From contig JALJCO010008724.1 of the NCBI GenBank assembly GCA_023101725.1, forward strand, positions 62,001-126,000: a stretch of DNA of 64,000 nt. Reading direction: 5' to 3'. Positions 37,138 to 48,315 of the stretch are shown here, one piece after another. The stretch's first letter is position 1, and every line of letters starts with the position of its first letter. Under the pieces are notes generated by a model, which worked only from the letters and a program-made list of their open reading frames with translations, was not told where the DNA came from and did not search any database. Source of the DNA: Atherinomorus stipes. Taxonomy: Eukaryota > Chordata > Actinopteri > Atheriniformes > Atherinidae. The position numbers and the translations under genes are program-made.

Positions 37138-38757
37138 TTACATTGGGAAAAGCCCAATCTCTCTGCGACAGTACTCAAACTTCTGTCCTGTGAGTGGCTT
37201 GGTCAGGATATCTGCCTTCATGTCATTTGTTGGGCAATATTGCAGCTTTATTTGCCCATTCTGCACACACTCGCGGATGAAGTGATAGCGAATGTCTATG
37301 TGCTTGGTTCTTGAATGATCCACTGGGTTCTTTGCGATTGCAATGGCACCCTGGTTGTCCTCCAGGATCACTGTAGGTGTAGCATCCAGTCCGAGATCAT
37401 TCAGTAGTCGTCTCAGCCAGATACCTTCTTGAGCCGCTTGACTAAGTGCAATATACTCAGCTTCAGCTGTTGAAAGTGCGACTGTAGCCTGTTTCCTGCT
37501 GAGCCAGCTCACTGCTCCTCCACTCAATAAGAAAACGTTGCCTGTTGTTGAACGGCGATCATCCTGATCTCCTGCCCAGTCAGCATCTGAGAAACCAACC
37601 AAAGTTCTGGATTCAGACTGCTCATACTTGAAAGCAAGATTTACCGTACCCTTCAAGTATCGAAGAATTCTCTTCACAGCAGTCAGATGTGCAGTGTCTG
37701 GATTTCCATTGAACTTTGACACAGCACTCACTGCTTGTGCGATGTCTGGTCTTGTGGTCATCGCAGCATACAGCAGACTTCCTACCATGGCCTGATAGGT
37801 GCTTGGGTTTACAGCCTTACTGACGCCATCATTCTTCTTCAACTTGACATTAGCATCAGCAGGAGTTGCAACAGGATTTGCATTATCCATCCCATATTTC
37901 TGGAGGATTGCTTCGATGTACTGCTTCTGATGAAGAAAGACGCGTTTCTTTGCTTTGTCTTGAACAACAGAGATGCCCAGGATGTAGGACAGCTCCCCCA
38001 TGTCTTTCATCTTGTAGCGCTTCTTGAGGGCCAGTTTCAGCTTGTTCATGCTCTCAGTTGATTCTGTAATCATGATCAGATCATCCACATAAATAGCAAG
38101 TATCTCCAGCTCCTGTGATGATCTCACAAATACACAGGGGTCTGACGTGCTCTGTGTAAATTCAAGGTCTTGCATGTAATTTGTAAATGTTTTGCTCCAA
38201 CAGCGAGGAGACTGTTTCAGCCCATTGATTGATTTTTTCAGCTTGCACACCAGATGTTCCTCCCCTGGTTTGATGTATCCCTCTGGTTGTTCCATGTAGA
38301 TTTCTTCTTCCAAATGCCCATTTAGAAATGCAGTTATGACATCCATCTGGTGCACAAGTAGATTATTTTGGACGGCAAAGGACAGTATCGTACGTATTGA
38401 GCTGAATCGCACCACAGGTGAAAAGGTTTCATCATAGTCAGCTCCATACAACTGTGAGTAGCCCTTGGCAACAAGTCTGCACTTGTATCTCTCCACCTGT
38501 CCATCACTTTGGTGCTTGACTTTGAACACCCATCTTGATCCAATGATCTTTTTGTCCTTTGGTAGCTCCACTAAGTCCCACGTTTCATTTTCCAGGAGAG
38601 ACTTGTATTCTAAGTCAGCAGCATCCTGCCACTCCTTTGCGTTAGGGCTCATCAATGCTTCCTTCAAAGTACTTGGTTCTGTCACACAGCACACACTGGC
38701 ATAATGATCAACAGTCACCACATCAGCATACTCATCATATCCATACCTCTTTGGAGC
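37138..38757 (-). pseudogene. copia reverse transcriptase and RNase H segment
   Basis: A long open frame of about 527 residues. It has the copia RT core (WVFKVKHQSDGQVERYKCRL, QMDVITAFLNG, KSINGLKQSPRCW), the catalytic YVDD in LAIYVDDLIMI, and the RNase H part with SDADWAGDQDDRRSTTG, STAEAEYIAL and EDNQGAIAIAKNP. It ends at 37138 just before the polypurine tract. The RT/RNase H domains look intact, but a frame change near 38757 separates them from the upstream integrase tail. Confidence 0.93.
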
Positions 38758-39053
38758 CGTTCTGATTCTGCTTCCTTTTTCTTTCTTGCAGTGTTGTCGA
38801 CTGTGACATCATTAGCTGGTTCTTCATCATCAGCTGTGTTCACGGCTACCTCGTTCTCTGAACAGGTGACATCTTTTTCTTGCTTCCAGTCAAAGTCTGA
38901 TTCGTTGAAGACGACATCCCGACGAATGAGAATTCTTTTTTTTCTCTTCATCAAACAGACGATAACCTTTTGCATTGTTTGCATATCCAACAAAGCGAAG
39001 CTTCACAGCCTTCTTATCCAGTTTTCTTCTCTCTGTGTCTGGGACATGTGCAT

Positions 39054-39992
39054 CAACCTGATCTCACAAAAATACGTGAAATGAGCACGAACGGTTTTTC
39101 TCACATACGTGTCCCCGACACGTAACTGCTTCAAATTACGTGTCACTGACACGTAAAGCTGCGCAATGTTAAGTCAATGGGGATGCTTTTCGTGTCCCCA
39201 GACACGAATTTTTCAGCTTCAAATTACGTGCTGATGACACGTAAAACTGTGCAACGTAAAATCAACAAGTCCTCCAAAAAAATCACACCCATATTAGGTC
39301 GTTTGTGCACAAAAATACGGACTATATTACGTTTTCAACATCCACTCATTTTATATATGCAATCCACAGTTTTTCTCATTTTGACGGAGCCTAAATCCTT
39401 TTAGGTTTTTTGGCTTTATGCTGCCTGGAGAAACCTGGAATCGATCTCCACAACTTCTGCATGACAGACACCTGCTCTGTGTCCTACTCTATACTTCGAG
39501 AGCTGCTGTCATGCAACTTGGCTCATGACGTTTGCAAAGCTGAATGACAGCGCATGAAATAATTGAGATGATGCTGCGGAATAAATGCCTGTAACAGTTG
39601 CAGTCATGCAGTCTGCTGTCATGCAACTGTTACAGGCATTTATTCCGCAGCATCATCTCCGTCAAAATGAGAAAAACTGTGGATTGCATATATAAAATGA
39701 GTGGATGTTGAAAACGTAATATAGTCCGTATTTTTGTGCACAAACGACCTAATATGGGTGTGATTTTTTTGGAGGACTTGTTGATTTTACGTTGCACAGT
39801 TTTACGTGTCATCAGCACGTAATTTGAAGCTGAAAAATTCGTGTCTGGGGACACGAAAAGCATCCCCATTGACTTAACATTGCGCAGCTTTACGTGTCAG
39901 TGACACGTAATTTGAAGCAGTTACGTGTCGGGGACACGTATGTGAGAAAAACCGTTCGTGCTCATTTCACGTATTTTTGTGAGATCAGGTTG
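39054..39992. mobile_element. palindromic foldback transposon inside copia integrase
   Basis: The 939-base element begins CAACCTGATCTCACAAAAAT and ends with its exact inverse. It is flanked by the 7-base duplication TGTGCAT (39047-39053 and 39993-39999). The two arms of about 340 bases are close to perfect inverse copies, enough that the same 70-residue frame reads on both strands (39177-39404 plus, 39869-39630 minus). The spacer holds a second, smaller palindrome at about 39566-39655. It codes for nothing; the superfamily is not identified. Confidence 0.9.
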
Positions 39993-39999
39993 TGTGCAT

Positions 40000-40474
40000 A
40001 GGCAACACAACCAAAAACTCTCATGTGACTCACATCTGGTTTTTTGCCACACCATCTCTGGTAGGGCGTCTCTTTCTTCAGGACAGATGTGGGAAGTCTG
40101 TTCTGTATGTAAGCAGCAGTTGCTACAGCCTCTGCCCAGTACGTTTGGTAACTTAGCATGCAACAACATGCTTCTAGCTGCTTCAACCAGTGTCCTGTTT
40201 TTTCTTTCTGCGACACCATTTTGCTGAGGTGAGTGAGGTACAGTCATCTCATGGTGAATACCTTGAGCCTTCAAATATTCTTGAAACTCCTTTGACGTGT
40301 ACTCACCACCATTATCTGTTCTCAGTCGTATGACTTTTCTTCCACACTCGGAGAATGTTTTCTCAAACTCCTTGAATCTGCTGAGGACCTCACTCTTCTG
40401 TTTCATAAAGTACACCTTGCAGCATCGAGAGTAGTCATCGATAAAAGTCACAAAGTACTTTGCTCCTCCTATAG
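40000..40474 (-). pseudogene. copia integrase core segment
   Basis: Reads, on the minus strand, the DDE-type integrase core with FIDDYSRCC, RTDNGGEYTSKEFQ and NGVAERKNRTLVEAAR, so the catalytic acidic residues are visible. A frame change near 40150 splits it, and it is cut at 39992 by the palindromic element and at 40475 by the 2.3 kb TIR element. Confidence 0.9.
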
Positions 40475-42814
40475 ATGGGTTTCTGAGCAACGTCACAGAT
40501 AGGATGCGCACGCAACCAGGGGGCAAGAAAACAGAGGAAAAGCATTATTGAACTATGAGAAGACGTGTGTTTTACATACAAAACTCGACTTTTAATGCAG
40601 ATTAGGTCAAGATCTGACGTGAAAGTGTCGGGGAAATATAATGTTTGAGTCCTGGTATTTGTTCGGTTGCAAAAATCAAAACATTAATGCATGTGAACAG
40701 TTGAAAATGGTGAAAATAGGACAGTAGGAGTGACTGATCTTCAGAAAACCCTCGCAGATAACTTGTTCCGGTTCAGACTATGATTTATTTAGTCTTTCAC
40801 CATGGTCACATGTAGGATTAAACCACGGCGGAGGCAGAAATTATTCCCGTATTCTAGTGGGAAGACTGTAATAGCAGCATCACCGCCGCCATCGGCTGCA
40901 TGACATAAACTGTAAACACTGTTTGGACAGCCATCCTCTGCTGCTGAGGCACGAACTTTAAAAAGAAGAAGAAACTGATTGTGGAGCCGTTTACGAACGT
41001 TCACGCGGCATAACAACGCATCCCGGAGATTTAGTACGAAGTACGGGATCGTAAATCAGATGGTGTTTGAGTTTATACTGTTAGCTTGCTAGCAGTTAGC
41101 TAGTCTGTCTACTGTCCACCACGATCTCATCCACAATAAAGCAGAACGTTACGCAAGCAGCGAAACTTACCGACAGCAATGCGTGTTAGTCCCTAACAGC
41201 TGTAATCAGCTCCTTTCCAAACGTAGTGATGATGTCGTCTTTGCCTGGTTTAATCCCAAACTAGTGAAAGTTGCTCCTGTGTGGAGGAGGTGAGGACGAC
41301 ACGGAGCTGAACTGAACCTGCTGCAGATTGTTGTGGCCTCTTTTGGTTTTAACAAAGAGTCTAAACGAAAGTTTAAGCCGCTTTCTAACTCAGGTTTTTC
41401 AGGCAAATTTCAAATGAGGTCCAACACGAATAATATCCATGTTTTAAACAGAAAAATGCCGTTTCCGGGTGATGACTCCCTTACCAAGTTATTGTAATCG
41501 TGATAGAAATATAACACAGCAACGCAGTGTCGGTATTTTGTTATTCGTCATCAAAATACAGATTTATTCAATATAATTTAAAACTAGGCTTTACACGATC
41601 AGGATTTTTGGGGCCGATCACCGATCAGAGAGTTTTAAAAAACCGATCACCGATCCGATCATGTGAGGAAGCAAATATATCTATTTAAATAGCTTGTTTA
41701 CCTGTATTTATACAGTTTACTGAGTACCATAAAAAGGATTTTTGTTTCCATTTTTTGTCCTGAACAGACTGAGATGAAAAGGTTAAACATCAATAACCTC
41801 TAACGGGCATTCAGTTTTAATCAGGACAAACCAAAATAATTTGAGCCAGTGGCACAAATAACAGCCCAACTTAAACTGTCATAACTAAAATGATCTACAG
41901 TCACAGCGCAAATGAAGGCAGTAATGCTGCTTCAGAAGTTGGGGCTCACATCTGAGGATGTCATATCAGTGGTCAAACTAATCGAGTGACTGTTTCCTCG
42001 GAAGAACCTCGACGTGAGAATGAACAACCCGCTGCAGCTCATGTAGTCTGGTATCACCACAGAAGGCTGGAATATATTTGCTGTGGACGCATGCGTCAGT
42101 GTCAGCATCAGCATCAGGAGCGTTTGTGTACATACCTGCTGAAGCACGCGAGGAGCACGCGGCAACCGAAACGCTCCATACTGGGTCTCCGCGGTCTGCA
42201 GTCCTGTTATTTACAGTCTCTGATGGAGACACGGAGAGAAACACTTGTGCTGCAACAGTTTAAGGTAAACTGTTGTTTGCAGAAATGCAGGAAATGCGCT
42301 GTTTCCTTTCAGTCTAAGAGCTGACATGTTTGCAACCGGCGTCGCCATCCGTTACGTGTGACGTATTTGGGATTGTAAAAACTTTATTGTCCAGCACATA
42401 GTGACAGAACTCATGACAAAAACGCCATGAAGACATAAAACACGTACTAGTGAGTACGTGTCCATTCTGCTTTGTTTGTTGGCTTGTTTTCTAAGTTTAA
42501 TTGGTGGAAATGAGAGTTTTACCGGAGCAGATTCAAAATGACAATGACGTCATTGATCGGATCGGTGAATGAAAAGTTAAGGACCGATCAGAAAATATGA
42601 AAAAAAAGTGAAATATCGGCCGATCCGATCAAACCGATCTGATCGGTGGAAAGCCTATTTAAAACACAACGATCTCTGTTAGTTTCGTCGGGTTACTTTA
42701 CATTTTGATGAATGATATGAGTGCGTGTTTGGCCGTAGACTTCAATACAAAACACAGGCTTTTTGCCCCCTGGGTGCGCGCGCAACTGCCAATGTTTGTA
42801 AACAGGAAACCCAT
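40475..42814. mobile_element. 2.3 kb TIR element inserted in copia integrase
   Basis: Ends are inverted copies of ATGGGTTTC with a shared GCGCACGCAACCAGGGGGCA-like block about 45 bases in. Each side is flanked by CTATAG (40469-40474 and 42815-42820), whereas an uninterrupted copia frame needs only one. Because CTATAG is its own inverse, a TA duplication with TAGATGGG ends is equally possible. It has no transposase. It carries the hAT element 41585-42657; without it the length is about 1.26 kb. Confidence 0.85.
41585..42657. mobile_element. nested hAT element
   Basis: Starts TAGGCTTTACACGATCAGG and ends GGTGGAAAGCCTA, with GATCGGCC/CCGATC subterminal repeats and the 8-base target duplication TTTAAAAC at 41577-41584 and 42658-42665. 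Short frames near 41930-42324 have no domain that I can defend. It is the innermost layer of a four-level nest (Harbinger, copia, TIR element, hAT). Confidence 0.9.
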
Positions 42815-42820
42815 CTATAG

Positions 42821-44308
42821 ATTCAGTCTGCATGGGTCCACAGACATCACTATGGATCAGGTGCAACTTGTATTTGGAACTGATTTTTCCGACAGACTTG
42901 TATGGCTTTCTAGACAGCTTGCCCTCCACACAGCCTTCACAGAAAGGAATTTCTCTCTCTGCAGAGTAATCCACTCCGTTCACCAGATTTTCCAGTTCCT
43001 TCAGCTTGGTGGTGTGACCCAGACGTTGATGCCAAAGACTAGCTGATACTGATGCACTTGATGCACCATGACAAACAGGTGAAGTTCCTTCAACGTCCAG
43101 CTGATACAGCCCATCAGATCTCTGTGTTCCCATTCCTTGCAGAGTTCCATCTTTACCACGTATGTAGCAACGAGACTTCTTGAACTGCACCACATTTCCT
43201 TTTTTTGTAGCCGCTCCCACTGAAAAGAGAGCTTTGGAAAATACAGTACATCATGCATGGTGACATTTTTCACATCACTTACTTTGAATGTCATTTTCAT
43301 TTTTACATTCCCAAGTCCAACAGCGTCAACCATCCTGCCATCTCCAAGTTTCACAGACTGTGCCTTTGAAAATTCCTGGTAGTCTTGAAGAATGTCTTTA
43401 TCACATGTCATGTGCTTTGATGCTCCAGAATCAATCAGCCAAACAACCTGCTGTGGCTTTTCAGTTGTGCGTGCCTCTTCAGCAATGAAGGCACTCTCAG
43501 GTGAATCTTCTGCATCCTCGCACATCATGCTTTTAGCCTTGTGATTTTTGCTTTTCTTTTTCCAACTTGGACAGTCACGTTTTATGTGGCCTTCTTTCCC
43601 ACATTTGTAACACCTCCAAGAGCTGTTTTTTTCAGCTCCCACTGCCCTAGGACTGTTCTGCATTTCTCCACGTACTTGTATTGACATTGCTGACGCACTG
43701 CCCGATGCAGCACTACTGGAGTTATCATTAGCAGTCACTTGCTTTTGTTCCTCATTTATTAATGCTTGCTTAACAAATGTCAAAGTGTCCATTTTTGATT
43801 CAAGCGCAGTGACCACTGTAGCGTAACTTGGTGGCAAGCTACCCAGAAGTGTTACGATCTGATCATCTTCTTCAATTACAGCAACTATTGCTCTTAACTG
43901 ATCAGTCAGTTCCTTCATTTGTTTTAGGTGCTCATTTAAGATTTCGCCTTCCTTCATTTCACATCGGAAATATTTTTTCTTTAGAAACAGTTTGTTTGCC
44001 AGGGTATCTCTTTCAAAATGTCCCTTTAATGTATTCCACACTTCTTTTGGAGTCTGGCAGCTTGTTATCAAGTACAGCTGGGGTGTACTTACATTTAATA
44101 CGAGAACAGAGAAAGCCTTTTCTTTCCGTCTCTCAGATTCCACTCGAGCTTGAGCATTAGCATCTGCGGCTAGCACTTCCGTCTCCATTATCATGCTCCA
44201 CAGTCCTTTGGCTTTCAGCAAATGTTCTATCTGAAATTTCCATGTTGCCCAGTTCTCTGATCCCCTCAGCTTGTCGATAAACACTTTATCTTCCATCGTG
44301 AAACCCAC
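42821..44308 (-). pseudogene. copia gag, protease and N-terminal integrase segment
   Basis: The frame from 44308 encodes a UBN2-type gag (ENWATWKFQIEHLLKAKGLW), the CCHC zinc knuckle CYKCGKEGHIKRDC and the aspartic protease motif WLIDSGASKHMT. Near 43222 a small deletion changes the frame. The next frame (43220 downwards) holds the GAG-pre-integrase region with LWHQRLGH and FCEGCVEGK, the zinc-binding HHCC of integrase, and HSDVCGPM. It is then cut by the 2.3 kb element at 42814. Confidence 0.93.
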
Positions 44309-44346
44309 AATGACACAAAAACTCTGTGTACAAAGCCTTTAGCGAT

Positions 44347-44363
44347 GATCTGGGCCCATAACC
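44347..44363 (-). promoter_or_regulatory. copia-type tRNA-Met primer-binding site
   Basis: GGTTATGGGCCCAGATC on the minus strand abuts the 5' LTR with no gap. It matches the form known from Drosophila copia, where a half molecule of initiator tRNA-Met is the primer. Confidence 0.8.
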
Positions 44364-44482
44364 TGTTGTTACTTCCTTTAATCAGAACGTCAGACAGCAG
44401 TAACATTCGGCAGACAGTAGGTGGCAGCATTGCACCATTTAACAGCACTCACTGTGAACACTCACTCTATGCCGATACAACA
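44364..44482 (-). repeat. 5' LTR of the copia element
   Basis: 119 bases, TGTTGTATCGG on the minus strand to AACAACA. It differs from the 3' LTR by a short indel and a few substitutions, so the insertion is not brand new. Confidence 0.9.
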
Positions 44483-44487
44483 GTTGG

Positions 44488-45779
44488 TGCGTGGATCAGT
44501 AGGTCTGGAGCTGCCCTGATGTTCTGGAATCTGTCCCGCAGAGTTCCAGAAGAAGAGACGTGGTGGTTGACGACAGCTGCTCGAATGGGTCCGAATTTAA
44601 CAACTAGACTTTACAGGCTACTGCATTTGGGTCCAGCAGTAATCTTCAGAAAAGTCTATAAAAATCAAAAAGGTCAGTCCTGATGACTGGTGGAGCTTCT
44701 AGAGATACTAGGTAACGATTATAAAACAAAAAGGGAAAATAACTTTCTTAGTTCGGACTATAGTCTATTGTTAAGATCTTTCGCGCACGGACAAAGGATT
44801 ATAGGTTACACGAGACAAAACAAAGGGACGGAAAACAAAGACTTCACAGGACGAAGACTTGGCACAAACTCTTGTTTCAAAAAGCAAGATTGGAGAGCGG
44901 TCCTCTGGTTTGAAAGGCCCGCCTCGAAGGGGAACTTAACCAATTGTGACGCGATACATCACTACAGGGAGTGACTAAGCGTCAGCATGGAGCTCATAGA
45001 ATCACATTACACAGGCGACTGTTTCTCTCTCCTCCATTCTCATTAAGATGTAAGCAATCAATAATTAAGGTTTCTTTGATTACATACAAAATGACACGTA
45101 GGAGCTTGAAGTCATCTGTGTACCTGAAAAGGAAACATCTCAAAACATCACATTCTAAATTGTTGGAAATGGATTAGAAAGTTCAACACAGATTGAATCA
45201 TGTCAAAAGAGGAATCAAGTTATATGCATATAAATCAGATTATATGGAATTAAACCAAATTAATTCAAAGTAAAAGAATCCAAGTTGAATGTTTCATACA
45301 AGAAAGAGGAACACATTCTTGAAATTCTGATGTCCTTTTGAAGCTGAGGGAGAAAGGGAACCTGGTGTGAGGAGAACATTGCTTTTGGTCCCACAGTTTG
45401 CTAGGAGAGATAAGAAGTGTCAACTTTGATGGAGACCAGCTTTGGTGAGACAAAGAGATCTCAGGTCGCTGAAGAGTCGAACAAGCACTTAGAAGAAAGT
45501 TCTGCCATTTGCGTGGTTTCTTCTTAACATTTATGGGGAGCATCTGTGTTTCTGTTTATTTAGAGGTGGTCAGTTTGGGCAGATGTTCATCTTCGGGGGT
45601 AGAGTAGCTGTTTTAGGAGCTATAGTTTGATAAGACTGGTGCCTTTTGCACAGCAGGGGTCGAAGGTCGGTTCCTCTCTTGTTGTCCTGAAAAGGAATGT
45701 CTGTGTGATGGAGGGAAAAAGGCCATTATTTTATTCAGGTTATGATTGTCATTAATCCTGGAATGTAGGATCACAACAC
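44488..45779. other. Harbinger intron sequence right of the copia element
   Basis: Continuation of the intron between transposase exons 2 and 3. Short frames here have no recognisable domain. Confidence 0.5.
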
Positions 45780-46528
45780 CTTGTAGTTGTAGTACTGTGA
45801 TTCTGAGTTGGCAGGAGCCTGGATCACAACGTGCTTCCCATCCAAGGCCCCCAAGCAGTTGAGAAAGTCCCACCTCGCCCTGAAACACCTGGCTATTTCC
45901 CTCCAGTCAGCCACCTTCGGGACAGGGAGGAACTCCTCCACAAGGCTCTCCCAAATCTTTTGGCAGACCTCTGGGATGATTCCTGCCAATGTTGAGATCC
46001 CCATTCGATAATTGGAGACAATGGTGGTGTATGAGTCTCCAGTTGCCAGGTATCTGAAATGTGTAATGACATGAATATGACATGACACAAGTAAATTTGT
46101 ATGTGTGTGTGTGTGTGTGTACAGTATACAGTACACACACACGGGTGTGCATCGAAAAGCAGATTATTTATTTATTTTTATGAGACATAGGCCTACGTAC
46201 TGTATAATGACCAAATATGAAATTCACTTCACCTCAAACAAATGGCCATGTGTTCAGCTGGAGGGATGGGCTGCTTGAAGTTTGTCCACATTCTCTCGAG
46301 GCTTGGACCGACTCTGGACAACAGGCTGTCGAACTGCTCCTTGGTCAGCCTGAAGTAAACCTTGAAACAGTCCATATGGAAGTGGAGCTCCCGGACGAGC
46401 CGGTACTGCCCCAAGTTCTGCCTTGCCATCAGGATTGGGTGGACCCACACCCTTTGATTTGCTGCTGATCTCCTCCTCCTCACGAGTATTAAAGCAAGAG
46501 CTTTTTGCTGCGACAATGAGAGGTACAT
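45780..46528 (-). pseudogene. Harbinger transposase, exons 1-2
   Basis: Exon 1 (46528-46233) reads RRRRSAANQRVWVHPILMAR and FRLTKEQFDSLLSRV, the N-terminal helix region of PIF/Harbinger transposases. Exon 2 (46053-45780) reads YLATGDSYTTIVSNYRMGIS and FLNCLGALDGKHVVIQAP, where ALDGKH supplies the first Asp of the DDE triad. The splice junction (GAG|GTGAAG donor, TTTCAG acceptor) joins in frame. This part has no break; the copia element in the next intron and the stop in exon 3 make the gene as a whole non-functional. Confidence 0.8.
46102..46141. repeat. (GT)n/(CA)n microsatellite
   Basis: A TGTG run, then ACAGTATACAGTACACACACAC; it lies in the short intron between transposase exons 1 and 2. 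Confidence 0.85.
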
Positions 46529-46820
46529 CTTTCACTGTTTTCACACTAAAGCGCGCTGGGGAGAAAAAACTTCTTCTTCCTTTGGGTTTTATTCTTATTC
46601 TTCTCTTGAGTTTTGTGGCAATTTGCTACCCATTTGAGGGAGCATTACCACCACCTACCGAACTGAATCCGGGACGAGAGATTAGAGGGAGAAAACACTT
46701 CCTGGTCTGTCGCTTAGCAACGCACGCCCACAATGCGCGCTGCCGCTGAGCTCTGCCGCTGACTTTGCACCCTACCCCGCGGTGAACGCAGCGAAAAAAG
46801 CGTTCTATCTGCAAAGGCGT

Positions 46821-47960
46821 TTAGTAGTAGTATTATTCTTTGTTCATGAAGGTGAGAATTTAGTAAGTACAGTAAGTGGCTTGTAATTGCTAATGAAATG
46901 TTAAAATAGCAGCAAATGTAAGAAATATTATGGAGCATTGTGCAAACGAAATATTTCAGAAGTCTACAAAAACGTACCACTTTCCAACAAAATCGAGGAG
47001 AAGTTTTAGGCAAACTGAACCAGATTTTCAGACTGTTTCATTTAACATTAGGCTACAAGAAATGTTTTATTCCTACTTCTATCAGAATTTCGAATGATGC
47101 ATGCAACATCCTGGTACTTTCAGTGCACTGAAATTGTCGCTTAAATGACACCATATGTTTCCACTACACACTCAAAAACAGTGTTTGAAGTGCTCAAGTG
47201 CGCGGTTTGGGACAGACCCTGGGTCTGTGTGAACACGCCACTCACGCTCGTAGTCGACCAAACTCACCCGCTCTCGGACTGGCAGAACGGGTTGGTTTTG
47301 GAGCGGCTCGGGTTGACCTGAAATGCAGCGCGAGTGATGTGTCGTGCCAGACAGGGTCTCAGCCACCAACTGGAGCTGAGACCCCACCCGCTGCAAGTTA
47401 CGATCCTCCTGGGCAATAGACAATACTGGGACGCTGTAGGCTCAACTTTATTCACAAATACCACCAGTAATTAGACAGTTCTTAAATATGCCATCAAGGG
47501 GACACCAGCCCTTCCCCCAACTTCCTTGCCCTGTAACAAACCCCCCGTTAAAAAAAACACAACACACCTGAAAAATGAAAGGGGTACACACCACTGCAAA
47601 CATACAACAACCAGATAAGAAAATCCCACACTACAGCGAGGTGAGATGTCACAACCTAAAGCAGTCTTGGGGAATTTCCTGCCCTTGGCAGTGGCCAAAT
47701 TCCAAGTGGCAGGTTTTAACCAAATGTGAAAAAAATGGAACAAAAAAAAAAGTAAAAGAAAAGAAAATCAGTACTGGTCAGGACCTCCGGGGGGGTAAGC
47801 GCGGGAATTACTTCCAGCTGCCCCGGACAAACAAAAACACTTCTGACAGACAGAACAACGTTCCTTTGACTCACACCACCACGCGAAACAGCGTCTCAGC
47901 TCCAGTCCCCCATCACTGGCCGGCTAGCAGTCGCGTCCTCTGCTGTCCTGGGCCACCTCG
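46821..47960. other. non-coding flank paralogous to 63.2 kb
   Basis: The first 170 bases (GTTAAAATAGCAG, TATGGAGCATTGT, ATCGAGGAGAAG) match 63225-63330 downstream of the fourth ART gene. It resumes the old duplicated block interrupted by Harbinger. The rest shows no gene that I can support; several overlapping frames are open in GC-rich DNA only. Confidence 0.5.
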
Positions 47961-47964
47961 GAGG

Positions 47965-48315
47965 TTAGCTTGCGCTGATCCCTCAGTCTCAATATTGATC
48001 ACCGCGCTGTTCCAGCACCTGGATGTCTCAGTCGGCTGCAGGAAGAGTGGAGGGTAAGCTATCCCAAACAACACAGCGGTAGCTGAACTTAACACTCGAC
48101 CACCACGCTGATGCACATCCCTTCAGAGAATAATTAGCTAGCATTGATCTCTCAGTCTCTATGCCGATCTCCACGCTGCTCCAGCACCTGGACACCTCAG
48201 TCAGCTGCAGGAATAGTGGAGGGTAAGCTATCTCAAACAACACAGCTGTAGCCAACTTGACACTAGACACCCACGATGACGCACCTCCCTTCAGAGAATA
48301 CTTAGCTGGCGTTAG
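47965..48315. repeat. two-copy tandem repeat, period about 169 bases
   Basis: Segments holding TCCAGCACCTGGA, CAGTCGGCTGCAGGAA/CAGTCAGCTGCAGGAA, AGTGGAGGGTAAGCTATC and CCCTTCAGAGAATA occur twice in direct order, 169 bases apart at TCCAGCACCTGG (48011 and 48180). The overlapping open frames here are by-products. Confidence 0.8.

Larger units (their letters stand above)
36833..44482 (-). mobile_element. Ty1/copia LTR retrotransposon
   Basis: A minus-strand element of 7650 bases with LTRs at 36833-36944 and 44364-44482, both with TGTTGT...ACAACA ends, and a perfect 5-base target duplication GTTGG (36828-36832 and 44483-44487). Directly inside the 5' LTR the minus strand reads GGTTATGGGCCCAGATC (44347-44363). 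This is the primer site used by Drosophila copia, which pairs with an internal part of initiator tRNA-Met. A GTGGGAG polypurine tract abuts the 3' LTR. Gene order gag, protease, integrase, RT, RNase H is that of Ty1/copia. The element is inactive: three frame breaks and two insertions. Confidence 0.95.
34101..46820. mobile_element. PIF/Harbinger transposon carrying a nested copia element
   Basis: The ends are similar inverted repeats (AGGCCCTTGCAGACAGGACG at 34101, ACGCCTTTGCAGATAGAACG on the opposite strand at 46820; 17 of the 21 aligned bases match). Inside are the two genes expected of an autonomous Harbinger: a MADF (Myb-like) protein on the plus strand at 34235-35185 and a transposase on the minus strand split between 45780-46528 and 35297-36195. 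Removing the 7650-base copia element leaves about 5.1 kb, a normal Harbinger size. No clear three-base target duplication was found, so the exact ends are uncertain. Confidence 0.72.

Noticed and set aside
39177..39404. 75-residue frame repeated on the opposite strand at 39630-39869
   Set aside because: A by-product of the perfect palindrome; a protein frame mirrored on both strands is not evidence of coding.
41930..42324. Overlapping frames inside the nested hAT element
   Set aside because: Three frames are open at once in GC-rich sequence; none resembles a hAT transposase convincingly.
47965..48315. Direct repeats considered as a CRISPR-like or satellite array
   Set aside because: Only two copies with a 169-base period, no spacers; a simple tandem duplication in a vertebrate genome.
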